Assembly (NCBI RefSeq): GCF_013337765.1
Contig: NZ_VBSB01000003.1
Coordinates: 186,001-250,000 of the forward strand
Direction: 5' to 3'
DNA from: Mycolicibacterium sphagni
Lineage (GTDB): Bacteria > Actinomycetota > Actinomycetes > Mycobacteriales > Mycobacteriaceae
DNA length: 64,000 nucleotides
Shown: one piece after another, positions 42,921 to 52,111 of the stretch
Layout of the letters: every line of letters begins with the position of its first letter
Position numbering within the stretch: the stretch's first letter is position 1
The notes under the pieces: generated by a model
The model's database searches: none
What the model was told of the DNA's origin: nothing
What the model saw: only the letters and a program-made list of their open reading frames with translations
Translations under genes and position numbers: made by a program

Positions 42921-43467
42921 GGAATCCGACGCGATCATCGATCGGGGCATTGGACAGCCGGACCGGTTGCAGCGCCTCTGGACCCCGCACCGGATGAACT
43001 ACATCCTGGACGTCCCCGCGCAGAAGAACTCATCCGAACCGTCTCGACCGTTCACCGACATCCCCACCTTGCCCGACGAAGACGGCCTGGTGGTCGCCCG
43101 CGGTGAGCAGGTCTACGTGGTGCTCAACCTGTATCCGTACAATCCCGGGCATCTGATGGTGGTGCCCTACCGGCAGGTGTCGGAGCTGGAGGACCTCACC
43201 CCGGGTGAGAGCGGTGAGCTGATGGCCTTCACTCAGAAGGCGATTCGCGTCATCAAGTCGGTCTCGAGCCCGGACGGCTTCAACGTCGGGCTCAACCTCG
43301 GCAAGTCCGCGGGCGGTTCACTGGCCGAGCACCTGCACATGCACGTGGTGCCGCGCTGGGCCGGCGACGCCAACTTCATCACGATCGTCGGTGAAACCAA
43401 AGTCATCCCGCAGCTGTTGCGCGACACCCGCAGGCTGCTCGCCGAGGAGTGGGCCAGCCAGCCGTGA
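42910..43467 (+). CDS. HIT-domain nucleotide hydrolase/phosphorylase (Rv2613c-like, Ap4A phosphorylase)
   Basis: 185 residues. Histidine triad as [13 protein letters not shown], with the substrate strand [20 protein letters not shown]. Rv2613c in the same gene order is an Ap4A phosphorylase. Starts inside the thrS end (11-base overlap) and overlaps pgsA by GTGA, a coupled operon. Confidence 0.93.
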   Translation: MVAEESDAIIDRGIGQPDRLQRLWTPHRMNYILDVPAQKNSSEPSRPFTDIPTLPDEDGLVVARGEQVYVVLNLYPYNPGHLMVVPYRQVSELEDLTPGESGELMAFTQKAIRVIKSVSSPDGFNVGLNLGKSAGGSLAEHLHMHVVPRWAGDANFITIVGETKVIPQLLRDTRRLLAEEWASQP

Positions 43468-44144
43468 GCGACTTCTACCTGATGACCCGCGCGGCGTACG
43501 CCAAGCTCAGTACTCCGGTGGCCAAGGGCGCGCTGAAAATCGGGCTGACCCCCGACATGGTCACCATCATCGGCACTGCGGGTTCGGTACTGGCCGCACT
43601 GATCATGTTTCCGATCGGTCAGCTGTGGTGGGGCGCGGTGGCCGTCTGGTTCTTCGTCCTCGCCGACATGCTCGACGGAGCGATGGCGCGCGAACGCGGC
43701 GGCGGGACCCGTTTCGGCGCGGTCCTGGACGCGACGTGTGACCGGATCAGCGACGGCGCGGTCTTCTGCGGGTTGCTGTGGTGGGTGGCGTTCGGCATGC
43801 ACAGCTCATCGCTGGTGGTGGCCACGCTGATCTGCCTGGTGACCTCGCAGGTGATCTCCTATGTCAAAGCCCGCGCCGAGGCCAGTGGCCTCGAAGGCGG
43901 CGGCGGGCTCATCGAGCGGCCCGAGCGATTGATCATCGTGCTGGTCGGCGCCGGGCTGTCCGACTTCCCTCTGTTCCCGATGCCGGTGCTCCTGCCCGTC
44001 GCGATGTGGGTGTTGGCGGTGGCCAGCCTGGTGACCGTGGGCCAGCGGGTGCACTCGGTGCGCTCCAGCCCCGGGGCCATGGACAAGATCGCGCCCTCCA
44101 GCCCGCAGCCCGCCGGTGATGAGCCGACAGGCACCGAGCAGTGA
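43464..44144 (+). CDS. pgsA: Phosphatidylinositol phosphate synthase (CDP-alcohol phosphotransferase)
   Basis: 226 residues from GTG 43464. The CDP-alcohol phosphotransferase motif is intact: DMLDGAMARERGGGTRFGAV then LDATCDRISD (DGx2ARx8Gx3Dx3D). Six membrane helices expected. Corresponds by context and motif to PgsA1 (Rv2612c), which makes phosphatidylinositol phosphate from CDP-diacylglycerol and inositol phosphate, the first step of PIM, LM and LAM synthesis. Coupled to both neighbours. Confidence 0.93.
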   Translation: MSDFYLMTRAAYAKLSTPVAKGALKIGLTPDMVTIIGTAGSVLAALIMFPIGQLWWGAVAVWFFVLADMLDGAMARERGGGTRFGAVLDATCDRISDGAVFCGLLWWVAFGMHSSSLVVATLICLVTSQVISYVKARAEASGLEGGGGLIERPERLIIVLVGAGLSDFPLFPMPVLLPVAMWVLAVASLVTVGQRVHSVRSSPGAMDKIAPSSPQPAGDEPTGTEQ

Positions 44145-45103
44145 TCAGCACACCCGGACAACTGTGGTCGGCGGGTCGCAACTGGCTTCCGAGTGCAGAG
44201 AACATCAGCGACCTCGGCTACGCCGCCGGCTGGCGGATGGTGCGGGCTTTGCCGGAGTTCGTGGCGCGCAACGCTTTCGACGCCGGTGCCTGGTATGCGG
44301 CACAGGGCGGCGGGCCCGGGCAGCTGCGCAAGAACCTGGCCCGGGTGATCGGCACTACACCCGCCGAGGTGCCGGATTCGCTGGTTCGTGCTTCGCTGGC
44401 CTCTTACGCCCGATATTGGCGGGAGGCATTCCGGTTGCCCACGATGGACCACACGAAATTGGGGCCCCTGCTCGACGAGACCGCGTACGGCAAGGAACAC
44501 CTGGAGGCGGCGCTGGCCGCCGGCCGTGGCGCGATCCTCGCGCTGCCGCACAGCGGTAACTGGGACATGGCCGGGGTCTGGCTGGTCCAGCTCAACGGCA
44601 CCTTCACCACGGTCGCCGAGCGACTCAAGCCCGAGTCGCTGTACCGGCGGTTCCTCGACTACCGCGAGAGCCTCGGTTTCGAAGTCCTGCCGCTGACCGG
44701 CGGCGAGCGACCCGCCTACGAGGTCCTGGTCGAACGGCTCCAGGCCAATCGGGTGGTGTGCTTGATGGCCGAGCGAGATCTGAGCCGCTCGGGTGTGCCG
44801 GTCGACCTGTTCGGCGAGGCCACCCGGATGCCTGCCGGCTCGGCCAAGCTGGCGTTGGACACCGGCGCCGCGCTGATACCGGTGCACTCCTGGTACACCG
44901 ACGAGGGCTGGGTGGTCGACCTCTACCCGGAGCTGGACTGCTCCAGCGGGGACGTCGGCGTCATCACCCAGGCGCTGGCCGACCGGTTCGGCGCGAATAT
45001 CGCTGAGCATCCCGAGGATTGGCACATGCTGCAGCCGCAATGGCTGGCCGATCTGTCCGACGAAAAGCGTGCCCGCCTCGGGGATGGAGGCGGGCCGGGC
45101 TGA
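44141..45103 (+). CDS. patA: Phosphatidylinositol mannoside acyltransferase
   Basis: 320 residues. Catalytic HxxxxD/E-type signature LPHSGNWDMAG with His137; MAERDLSRSG holds the acidic partner. Family LpxL/HtrB-type acyltransferase. In Rv2611c (PatA) it adds palmitate to the mannose of PIM1/PIM2. It overlaps pgsA (GTGA) and pimA (one base), fitting the PIM pathway at the inner membrane. Confidence 0.93.
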   Translation: MISTPGQLWSAGRNWLPSAENISDLGYAAGWRMVRALPEFVARNAFDAGAWYAAQGGGPGQLRKNLARVIGTTPAEVPDSLVRASLASYARYWREAFRLPTMDHTKLGPLLDETAYGKEHLEAALAAGRGAILALPHSGNWDMAGVWLVQLNGTFTTVAERLKPESLYRRFLDYRESLGFEVLPLTGGERPAYEVLVERLQANRVVCLMAERDLSRSGVPVDLFGEATRMPAGSAKLALDTGAALIPVHSWYTDEGWVVDLYPELDCSSGDVGVITQALADRFGANIAEHPEDWHMLQPQWLADLSDEKRARLGDGGGPG

Positions 45104-46263
45104 TGCGGATCGGCATGGTCTGCCCGTACTCGTTCGACGTGCCCGGCGGGGTGCAGTCGCACATCCTGCAGCTGGCCGAGGTGATGCGGGCCCGCGGCCA
45201 CGAGGTCAGCGTGCTGGCGCCGTCGTCGCCGCATGTGGAACTGCCCGACTACGTCGTCTCCGGTGGCAAGGCGGTCCCGATTCCCTACAACGGCTCGGTC
45301 GCGCGGTTGCGGTTCGGCCCGGCCACCCACCGGCAGGTCAAAAAGTGGCTCGCGCAGGGGGAATTCGACGTACTGCATCTGCACGAGCCCAATGCGCCCA
45401 GCCTGTCGATGCTGGCGCTGCAGGCCGCGGAAGGCCCGATCGTGGCGACGTTTCACACCTCGACCACAAAGTCATTGACGCTCAGCGTGTTTCAGGGCAT
45501 TCTGCGGCCCTATCACGAGAAGATCATCGGCCGGATCGCGGTGTCCGACCTGGCCCGCCGGTGGCAGATGGAAGCGCTGGGTTCCGATGCCGTCGAGATT
45601 CCCAACGGCGTCGACGTCGCGGCCCTGAAGTCGGCGCCGCGGCTGGACGGCTATCCGCGGCCGGGCAAAACGGTGCTATTCCTTGGTCGCTTCGACGAGC
45701 CGCGTAAAGGCATGGCGGTGTTGGTCGGAGCGCTGCCCACGCTGGTCGAGCGGTTCGGCGACATCGAGATCCTGATCGTCGGGCGCGGCGCCGAAGACGA
45801 GCTGCGCGAGGAGTGCGGCGAGCTGGCTTCCCATCTGCGCTTCCTCGGCCAGGTCGACGACGCGGAGAAAGCGGCCGCGCTGCGCAGCGCCGACGTTTAC
45901 TGTGCCCCGCACACCGGCGGGGAGAGCTTCGGCATCGTGCTGGTCGAGGCGATGGCCGCGGGCACGCCCGTGGTGGCCAGCGACATCGATGCCTTCCGGC
46001 GGGTGCTGCTCGACGGCAAGGCGGGCCGGCTGGTTCCCGTCGACGACTCGGAGGCGCTGGCGCACGGACTGATCGAGGTGCTCGACGACGAGGCGCTGCG
46101 CGAGCGCTATGTGGCGGCGGCCAATATCGCGGTGCGCCGCTACGACTGGCCGGTGGTGGCCGACCAGATCATGCGGGTGTACGAGACGGTGGCGGGTGCC
46201 GGGGTGAAAGTTCAGGTGGCTAGATCGGCGGGCAGGAGCGAAGCGACCGGGGGAATGACCTGA
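45103..46263 (+). CDS. pimA: Phosphatidylinositol alpha-mannosyltransferase
   Basis: 386 residues, GT4 GT-B fold. N-terminal MRIGMVCPYSFDVPGGVQSH with the GDP-mannose/PI loop, and the C-terminal nucleotide-sugar part VLFLGRFDEPRKGMAVLVGA and HTGGESFGIVLVEAMAAGTP with the EX7E motif. Transfers the first mannose to phosphatidylinositol (Rv2610c). Starts on the TGATG after patA. Confidence 0.95.
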   Translation: MRIGMVCPYSFDVPGGVQSHILQLAEVMRARGHEVSVLAPSSPHVELPDYVVSGGKAVPIPYNGSVARLRFGPATHRQVKKWLAQGEFDVLHLHEPNAPSLSMLALQAAEGPIVATFHTSTTKSLTLSVFQGILRPYHEKIIGRIAVSDLARRWQMEALGSDAVEIPNGVDVAALKSAPRLDGYPRPGKTVLFLGRFDEPRKGMAVLVGALPTLVERFGDIEILIVGRGAEDELREECGELASHLRFLGQVDDAEKAAALRSADVYCAPHTGGESFGIVLVEAMAAGTPVVASDIDAFRRVLLDGKAGRLVPVDDSEALAHGLIEVLDDEALRERYVAAANIAVRRYDWPVVADQIMRVYETVAGAGVKVQVARSAGRSEATGGMT

Positions 46264-46264
46264 G

Positions 46265-47305
46265 ATGGGGTGGCCGCTGTACTGGGTGTTGACGGCGGTG
46301 CTGATCGTCGCGCTGGTCGTGAGCGCGCTGCTGGCGCTGCAGACCGCCAACCGGCTGGACCGCCTGCACATCCGCTACGACCTGTCCTGGCAGGCGCTGG
46401 ACGGGGCGCTGGGCCGCCGCGCGGTGGTCGCGCGTGCGGTGGCCGCCGACGCCTACCGCGGGCTTCCGGAGGGCAAGCGGCTGGCCGCCCTTGCCGACGC
46501 GGCCGAACGCGCACCCAGGTCCGGCCGCGAAGCTGCCGAGAACGAGCTGTCGGCGGCGCTGGCGACGGTCGACCCGACGTCGATGCCGGTAGCTCTGGTC
46601 GCCGAGCTCGCCGATGCCGAAGCCCGGGTATTGCTGGCCCGCCGGTTCCACAACGACGCCGTTCGCGACACCCTGGCGCTGCGGGAACGCCGCCCGGTCC
46701 GCTGGCTGCGGCTCGGCGGCACCGCGGCGCTGCCCACCTATTTCGAGATCGCCGAGCGGGCGGGTCCGCCCCCGACCGAGGACCCGGATCGGGTGGACCG
46801 TCGCACGTCGGCGCGGGTCGTGCTGCTCGATGAACAAGGCGCCGTATTGCTGTTCTGTGGGTCTGACCCGGCCGTGCCCGGCGGGCTGGCGCCGCGCTGG
46901 TGGTTCACCGTCGGTGGTCAGGCTTTACCGGGGGAGCGGCTGGTCGATGCCGCCGTCCGCGAGATCGCCGAGGAGACCGGGCTGCAGGTGGCGCCGGCCG
47001 ACATGGTCGGGCCCGTGTGGCGCCGCGATTCCCTGATCGACTTCAACGGCGCCGTGATTTCCAGCCAGGAGTTCTACTTCGTGCACCGCACAGCCCGGTT
47101 CGAACCGGCCGCGGCCGGGCGCACGCAGCTGGAGCTGCGGTACATTCACGGCCACCGATGGTGTGACTCCGCCGCGATCGATCAGCTGGCCGCGGGTGGG
47201 CAGACGGTGTATCCGCTGCAGCTCGGTGAGCTGCTCGAGGAAGCCAACCTGCTGGCCGACGGACGTGCCGGCCGGCCGGACACGGAGTTACACCCGATCC
47301 GCTGA
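46265..47305 (+). CDS. Membrane-anchored Nudix hydrolase (Rv2609c-like)
   Basis: 346 residues. One TM helix at the start (WVLTAVLIVALVVSALLALQ), a helical region, then a Nudix box GQALPGERLVDAAVREIAEE (Gx5Ex7REUxEExGU) around residues 219-241. Likely hydrolyses a nucleoside-diphosphate compound at the inner membrane. Rv2609c holds the same place beside pimA. Last gene of the PIM block; a probable promoter for pdxS follows. Confidence 0.88.
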   Translation: MGWPLYWVLTAVLIVALVVSALLALQTANRLDRLHIRYDLSWQALDGALGRRAVVARAVAADAYRGLPEGKRLAALADAAERAPRSGREAAENELSAALATVDPTSMPVALVAELADAEARVLLARRFHNDAVRDTLALRERRPVRWLRLGGTAALPTYFEIAERAGPPPTEDPDRVDRRTSARVVLLDEQGAVLLFCGSDPAVPGGLAPRWWFTVGGQALPGERLVDAAVREIAEETGLQVAPADMVGPVWRRDSLIDFNGAVISSQEFYFVHRTARFEPAAAGRTQLELRYIHGHRWCDSAAIDQLAAGGQTVYPLQLGELLEEANLLADGRAGRPDTELHPIR

Positions 47306-47351
47306 ACGCCGAACATCGCACAGCGGAGATATTCAGTTTGGACTAGCCCTT

Positions 47352-47357
47352 TAGACT
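47352..47357 (+). promoter_or_regulatory. TAGACT -10 element before pdxS
   Basis: TAGACT lies 29 bases before the GTG start in the 80-base gap after the Nudix gene. No good -35 at 17 bases. Same hexamer precedes the yebC gene. Confidence 0.35.
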
Positions 47358-47385
47358 GGATCCGTATCAAACGAAGGGATTGACA

Positions 47386-48294
47386 GTGGATACCAACGGC
47401 TCCGGTAGCCCCGCGCAGACCGGTACCGCTCGGGTCAAACGCGGCATGGCGGAGATGCTCAAGGGCGGCGTCATCATGGACGTCGTCACCCCCGAGCAGG
47501 CGCGCATCGCCGAGGGCGCCGGAGCAGTGGCCGTCATGGCGCTGGAACGCGTCCCGGCTGACATCCGCGCGCAGGGTGGCGTGGCCCGGATGAGCGACCC
47601 CGACCTGATCGAGGGCATCCTCGCGGCGGTCACGATCCCGGTGATGGCCAAGGCCCGCATCGGGCACTTTGTCGAGGCACAGATCTTGCAGAGCCTCGGC
47701 GTGGACTACGTCGACGAGTCCGAGGTACTGACCCCCGCCGACTACACCCACCACATCGACAAGTGGAAGTTCACGATTCCGTTCGTGTGCGGGGCCACCA
47801 ACCTGGGCGAGGCGCTGCGCCGCATCACCGAGGGCGCGGCGATGATCCGCTCCAAGGGTGAAGCCGGCACCGGTGACGTCTCCAACGCGACCACCCACAT
47901 GCGGCAGATCGGCGGAGAGATCCGACGGCTGTCGTCACTGTCTGAGGACGAGCTCTACGTCGCCGCCAAAGAACTGCAGGCGCCCTACGACTTGGTCGTG
48001 GAGGTGGCCCGGGCGGGCAAGCTGCCGGTGACGCTGTTCACGGCGGGCGGTATCGCCAGCCCGGCCGACGCCGCGATGATGATGCAGCTCGGCGCCGAGG
48101 GCCTCTTCGTCGGCTCAGGCATCTTCAAGTCCGGTGACCCCGCCGTGCGGGCCGCCGCCATCGTCAAGGCCACCACCTTCTTCGACGACCCCGATGTGTT
48201 GGCGCGGGTGTCTCGGGGGCTGGGCGAGCCCATGGTCGGAATCAACGTGGAGGAGATCGCGGAGCCGCACCGACTCGCTCAGCGCGGCTGGTAG
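47386..48294 (+). CDS. pdxS: Pyridoxal 5'-phosphate synthase subunit PdxS
   Basis: 302 residues from GTG 47386 with AAGGGA eight bases upstream. The (beta/alpha)8 enzyme has [29 protein letters not shown] with the substrate Lys, and [13 protein letters not shown] with the second Lys. Makes PLP from ribose 5-phosphate, glyceraldehyde 3-phosphate and ammonia supplied by PdxT. The partner pdxT is two genes on (Rv2606c-Rv2604c order). Confidence 0.97.
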   Translation: MDTNGSGSPAQTGTARVKRGMAEMLKGGVIMDVVTPEQARIAEGAGAVAVMALERVPADIRAQGGVARMSDPDLIEGILAAVTIPVMAKARIGHFVEAQILQSLGVDYVDESEVLTPADYTHHIDKWKFTIPFVCGATNLGEALRRITEGAAMIRSKGEAGTGDVSNATTHMRQIGGEIRRLSSLSEDELYVAAKELQAPYDLVVEVARAGKLPVTLFTAGGIASPADAAMMMQLGAEGLFVGSGIFKSGDPAVRAAAIVKATTFFDDPDVLARVSRGLGEPMVGINVEEIAEPHRLAQRGW

Positions 48295-48299
48295 ACCGG

Positions 48300-49142
48300 G
48301 TGGCGATCGAAGAGATCCTCGATCTGGAGCAGCTCGAGGTCAACATCTACCGAGGTCAGGTGTTCAGCCCCGAATCCGGTTTCCTGCAGCGCACTTTCGG
48401 CGGCCACGTCGCGGGGCAGTCCCTGGTGTCGGCCGTCCGCACGGTCGACCCCACGTTCCAGGTGCACTCGCTGCACGGCTACTTCCTGCGGCCCGGCGAC
48501 GCCACCGCCCCGGCGGTGTACACCGTGGAGCGGCTGCGCGACGGCGGATCGTTCGTCACCCGCCGGGTCAACGCGATCCAGCACGGCGAGACCATCTTCT
48601 CGATGTCGGCGTCGTTCCAACAGGACCAGAGCGGTATCGAGCACCAGGATGCGATGCCCGCCGCGCCGCCGCCCGACGACCTACCCGGGTTCATCTCCAA
48701 GGGCGGGGTGTTCGACGACGCGGGCTTCTCGCAGTTCGCCGAATGGGACGTCCGCATCGTGCCACGCGGCGAGGTGACCCGTCTGCCGGGCAAGGCCTCC
48801 CAGCAGCAGGTGTGGTTCAAGCACAAGGACCCGCTGCCCGACGATTACGTGCTGCACATCTGCGCGCTGGCCTACATGAGCGATCTCACGCTGCTCGGCT
48901 CCGCACAGGTCAACCACCCCGAGGAACGCAAACACCTCAATGTCGCCTCACTGGATCACGCCATGTGGTTTATGCGGCCGTTCCGGGCCGACGAATGGCT
49001 GCTCTACGACCAGTCCTCGCCGTCGGCGTGCGGCGGCCGGTCGCTGACCCAGGGCAAGATCTTCAATCAGTACGGCGAGATGGTCGCGGCCGTCATGCAG
49101 GAGGGGCTGACGCGCTACAAGCGCGGATACACCGGCCCGTGA
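48300..49142 (+). CDS. tesB: Acyl-CoA thioesterase II (TesB family)
   Basis: 280 residues from GTG 48300. Double hotdog fold: [19 protein letters not shown] and [12 protein letters not shown] near the start, and [20 protein letters not shown] with the catalytic Asp region, then [20 protein letters not shown]. Corresponds to Rv2605c. Lies between pdxS (5-base gap) and pdxT (GTGA overlap). Confidence 0.93.
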   Translation: MAIEEILDLEQLEVNIYRGQVFSPESGFLQRTFGGHVAGQSLVSAVRTVDPTFQVHSLHGYFLRPGDATAPAVYTVERLRDGGSFVTRRVNAIQHGETIFSMSASFQQDQSGIEHQDAMPAAPPPDDLPGFISKGGVFDDAGFSQFAEWDVRIVPRGEVTRLPGKASQQQVWFKHKDPLPDDYVLHICALAYMSDLTLLGSAQVNHPEERKHLNVASLDHAMWFMRPFRADEWLLYDQSSPSACGGRSLTQGKIFNQYGEMVAAVMQEGLTRYKRGYTGP

Positions 49143-49732
49143 GCGTGCACGTCGGCGTGCTGGCATTGCAGGGCGACACCCGCGAGCACCTCGCGGCCCT
49201 GCGTGAGGCGGGCGCCGAGGCGCGCACGGTGCGCCGCCGCAGTGAGCTCGACACGGTCGACGCCCTGGTGATCCCCGGCGGCGAATCGACGACGATGAGC
49301 CACCTGCTGCGCGAATTCGAGTTGCTCGAGCCACTGCGGCAACGTCTGGCCGACGGTATGCCGGCCTACGGTTCGTGCGCGGGGATGATCCTGCTGGCCA
49401 CCGAAATCCTCGACGCCGGGGCCCCCGGCCGTGAGGCGGTGCCGCTCGGCGGAATTGATATGACGGTGCGGCGCAACGCCTTTGGTCGCCAGGTGGACTC
49501 CTTCGAGGGGGATATCACCTTCGAGGGGCTGGATGGACCCGCGCACGCGGTGTTCATTCGCGCGCCCTGGGTGGAACGGGTCGGGCCGCAGGTGCGGGTG
49601 CTGGCCCGCGCCGACGACCACATCGTGGCGGTGCGGCAGGGCGCAGTGCTGGCCACCGCGTTTCACCCCGAGATGACCGGCGATCGCCGGGTGCACAAGC
49701 TGTTCGTCGACATCGTCGCCGCGGGGGACTGA
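49139..49732 (+). CDS. pdxT: Glutamine amidotransferase PdxT
   Basis: 197 residues from GTG 49139. Class I glutaminase: [20 protein letters not shown], nucleophile Cys in [10 protein letters not shown], and His/Glu in [10 protein letters not shown]. Releases ammonia from glutamine and channels it to PdxS. Ends four bases before the convergent FAD monooxygenase stop. Confidence 0.95.
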   Translation: MSVHVGVLALQGDTREHLAALREAGAEARTVRRRSELDTVDALVIPGGESTTMSHLLREFELLEPLRQRLADGMPAYGSCAGMILLATEILDAGAPGREAVPLGGIDMTVRRNAFGRQVDSFEGDITFEGLDGPAHAVFIRAPWVERVGPQVRVLARADDHIVAVRQGAVLATAFHPEMTGDRRVHKLFVDIVAAGD

Positions 49733-49736
49733 CGCC

Positions 49737-50843
49737 CTACGGAGTCAGCGCGCTCAATCGGCGGTTGCGGGCGTCGATCTCCTGCTGGGTGGCGGGCACC
49801 AGGCCGTCGCCGCCCGGGCCCGCGGTGCCCTGCGCGTAGGTGACGTGCGGGAGGTGCTCACGCTCGTACTGGTCGAACGCCGCGACGATGTCGTGTGAGT
49901 TGTCACGCAGCGCTTCCGCGAGCAACCAGGCGCCGGTCATGGCCAGGCTGGTGCCACGGCCGGACAGCGGGGACGCGCAGTACGCGGAATCCCCGACCAG
50001 CACGACGCGGCCCTGATGCCACGTCGGCATCTGAATCTGGCTGACCGAGTCGAAGTAGAGCTCGGGTTCGCTGACGGCCGCACCGAGTAATTCGGGGATC
50101 TTCCACTCGTGGTGGCCGGCGAAGGCGTCGACCAGAAGCTGCTTCTGCGCGGCCAGGTCGTGGTAGTCGTAGTCGATCCACGGCGAACGAAACATGAACA
50201 CCCCCAACGCTTTATCCCGATACGCCGCAATGCCGGCCATCCGGCCCGGGATGTTGTACATCGGGTTGCGGCGGTCGGGTTGGGCGCAGTTCGGCAGATT
50301 GGCCAGCGCCACATAGAAGCCGAGGTGCCGGATGAACTGATTCTCCGGGCCGAACACCAGACCACGAGTGGCCGAGTGCATGCCGTCGGCGCCGACGACG
50401 ATGTCGTAGCGGCCGTGCTTGCCGGAGGCGAATCGCACGTCCACGCCGTCGCCATCGTCGTGAAGTTCGGCGATGGAGTCGTCGAACGTCAGCGTTGTCG
50501 CCGGGCCGAGCGCGTCGCGCAGAACCCGGGCGAGATCCTCGCGGGGGATCTCGGTGTCGTCGGGGGAGTCGTTGAACTCCGCGTCGCTCAGTTCGGCGAT
50601 TGTCGCGCCGGCGGCATCGACGAACTGGATGCGTTCACTCATGTCCACCCGGTGGTCGCGAATTGCGTCGAGCACTCCCATCTTGTCGGCGACCGTGAGC
50701 GCCTCACCCCGGATGTCGATCGGAGATCCGTTGACGCGCAGATGGGTGGCTCGTTCCACGATGGTGACGTTGTGGCCGGCTGCGCCGAGGGTGATGCCGG
50801 TGCTCAGACCGGCCATGCCTGCCCCGGAAACCAGAATGCGCAT
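49737..50843 (-). CDS. FAD-dependent monooxygenase (TetX/PHBH-like)
   Basis: 368 residues. FAD-binding GxGxxG near the start (ILVSGAGMAGLSTGITLGAA), NVTIVERATHLRVNGSPIDI, second motif DIVVGADGMHSATRG and third VVLVGDSAYCASPLSGRGTS. Group A flavoprotein monooxygenase. Divergent from a TetR gene, with a palindrome between. Substrate unknown; degradation or drug inactivation are plausible. Confidence 0.9.
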   Translation of the reverse strand: MRILVSGAGMAGLSTGITLGAAGHNVTIVERATHLRVNGSPIDIRGEALTVADKMGVLDAIRDHRVDMSERIQFVDAAGATIAELSDAEFNDSPDDTEIPREDLARVLRDALGPATTLTFDDSIAELHDDGDGVDVRFASGKHGRYDIVVGADGMHSATRGLVFGPENQFIRHLGFYVALANLPNCAQPDRRNPMYNIPGRMAGIAAYRDKALGVFMFRSPWIDYDYHDLAAQKQLLVDAFAGHHEWKIPELLGAAVSEPELYFDSVSQIQMPTWHQGRVVLVGDSAYCASPLSGRGTSLAMTGAWLLAEALRDNSHDIVAAFDQYEREHLPHVTYAQGTAGPGGDGLVPATQQEIDARNRRLSALTP

Positions 50844-50862
50844 GCCTGGTCGTTCCTTCCGT

Positions 50863-50883
50863 TAAGATACAAACCGTCTCTTA
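50863..50883. promoter_or_regulatory. Operator candidate TAAGA-N11-TCTTA
   Basis: Inverted repeat with 5-base arms in the 71-base divergent gap between the monooxygenase (-) and TetR (+). Also TACGGTACGTA-like symmetry alongside. Probably the TetR site (inference). Confidence 0.5.
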
Positions 50884-50914
50884 CGTACCGTAGCCCGACT
50901 GTTTAGGAAACGCA

Positions 50915-51526
50915 ATGTCTCTTAAGGAGGATGCGCCACCGCAGCGCCGGCGCGGTGAGGTGCTGGAGAGAGCACTGCTGGATGCGGCGTGGGTGGAGCT
51001 GACCGAGACCGGATACGACGACCTGACCATCGATGCGGTCGCGACGCGCGCGGGCACCAGCCGTGCCGTGCTCTATCGCCGGTGGCCCAACAAACAGGAT
51101 TTGGTGCTGGCGACATTGCTGCACCACGTGAAATCGGATGCTGTCCCGATGCCGAACACCGGGTCGTTACGCGGGGATGTCGTCGCGCTGCTGAAGGCGG
51201 CGAACGAGCTGCGGCTCCGAACGGCCATCTTGGTGTTCACCCGGCTCGGCGGGTTCTATCGAGACGCCGATACCAACCTCGCCGAACTCGCTGCCGTCGT
51301 CCAGGGTGATCGGGCCACGATGATCGACGACATCATCGAGCAGGCCGTTGCGCGCGGCGAGGTCCAACCTGGCCAGATCAGCGAACGGGTGGCGCGGGTG
51401 CCGATCGAGTTGTTCCGCTACGAGCTCATGGTGCGGCTGCAGCCCGTTCCCGACGATGTGATCGACGGGATCGTCGACGACGTGTTTCTGCCTCTGGTCC
51501 ACCTCGGCGCTCGCCGCAGTGACTGA
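50915..51526 (+). CDS. TetR family transcriptional regulator
   Basis: 203 residues from ATG with AGGAAA upstream. HTH: ALLDAAWVELTETGYDDLTI, DAVATRAGTSRAVLYRRWPN, with KQDLVLATLLHHV. Divergent from the FAD monooxygenase gene it probably controls. The C-terminal part is of the TetR_C type common with drug- or lipid-responsive regulators. Confidence 0.9.
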   Translation: MSLKEDAPPQRRRGEVLERALLDAAWVELTETGYDDLTIDAVATRAGTSRAVLYRRWPNKQDLVLATLLHHVKSDAVPMPNTGSLRGDVVALLKAANELRLRTAILVFTRLGGFYRDADTNLAELAAVVQGDRATMIDDIIEQAVARGEVQPGQISERVARVPIELFRYELMVRLQPVPDDVIDGIVDDVFLPLVHLGARRSD

Positions 51527-51597
51527 CCTGCGCAAAAGTCATGAGTCGGAACCGCCGGTACCGGGTATCTTTCCCGGCGAACAGGGTACGTCAGTGA

Positions 51598-51849
51598 CCG
51601 GCGCAGGCTTCTACGACGGAGTGGATCAACGATGACCGATGGGCTCAATACGACAGTTCTGGCGGAGGCGTCCGAGGGCCCCTCAAGGTGTGTTTCGTGG
51701 TGGCCGGGCACATCGCCGGGGTGATCGCCGCGCACGACAGCGCGATCCGGCTGCTGCCGACCGGTCACCAGATCACCGGGCAGCTAACGATGATGCTGAC
51801 GATGGTGGCCGACACCTTCACCGGCCTGTACCTGCTTTTTGGTGGTTAG
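51598..51849 (+). pseudogene. C-terminal remnant of an integral membrane oxidoreductase-type protein
   Basis: Open plus frame, no start of its own, directly after a stop: WINDDRWAQYDSSGGGVRGP then LKVCFVVAGHIAGVIAAHDS, AIRLLPTGHQITGQLTMMLT and ADTFTGLYLLFGG before TAG. The pattern GHxxGVxxAHDxAxxLLP...GQLxMMxxMVxxTxxGLYLLF fits the end of a multi-helix actinobacterial membrane protein. Only about 84 codons survive; the rest of the gene is missing upstream. Confidence 0.5.
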
Positions 51850-51964
51850 CAGCGCCAATTCTTCGACTGACGTTTAGCTGCCGTCAATCTAGGCAAACCT
51901 GCCTTGCCGTCAGCATTGCCGCATACTCAGTGTCTTGGCTGGCGGGCAACAGTAGGAGGTCGTG

Positions 51965-52111
51965 ATGACGGCATCACGCAACTGGTTGAGTCGTCGCGTT
52001 CGGCTCATGCTGGACGGCCAGGCCGCGAAATCCACGCAGGGCCTGTGGCGCCCGGCGTGGCAAAGTAATTCAGCCACCGTGCGGCCGATCAGTTGGTGGC
52101 GCGCGCTCTAG
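51965..52111 (+). CDS. 48-residue Arg/Trp-rich small protein
   Basis: ATG 51965 with perfect AGGAGG eight bases upstream (GTG 51962 would be a poorer choice). MTASRNWLSRRVRLMLDGQA then STQGLWRPAWQS and a Trp-rich end RPISWWRAL. No membrane helix. Converges with the dehydrogenase gene, overlapping its stop by four bases. Function unknown. Confidence 0.5.
   Translation: MTASRNWLSRRVRLMLDGQAAKSTQGLWRPAWQSNSATVRPISWWRAL

Noticed and set aside
51885..51905. TCTAGGCAAACCTGCCTTG as an IdeR/DtxR iron box
   Set aside because: Arms are one base closer than the TTAGGTTAG-CTAACCTAA consensus and match poorly.
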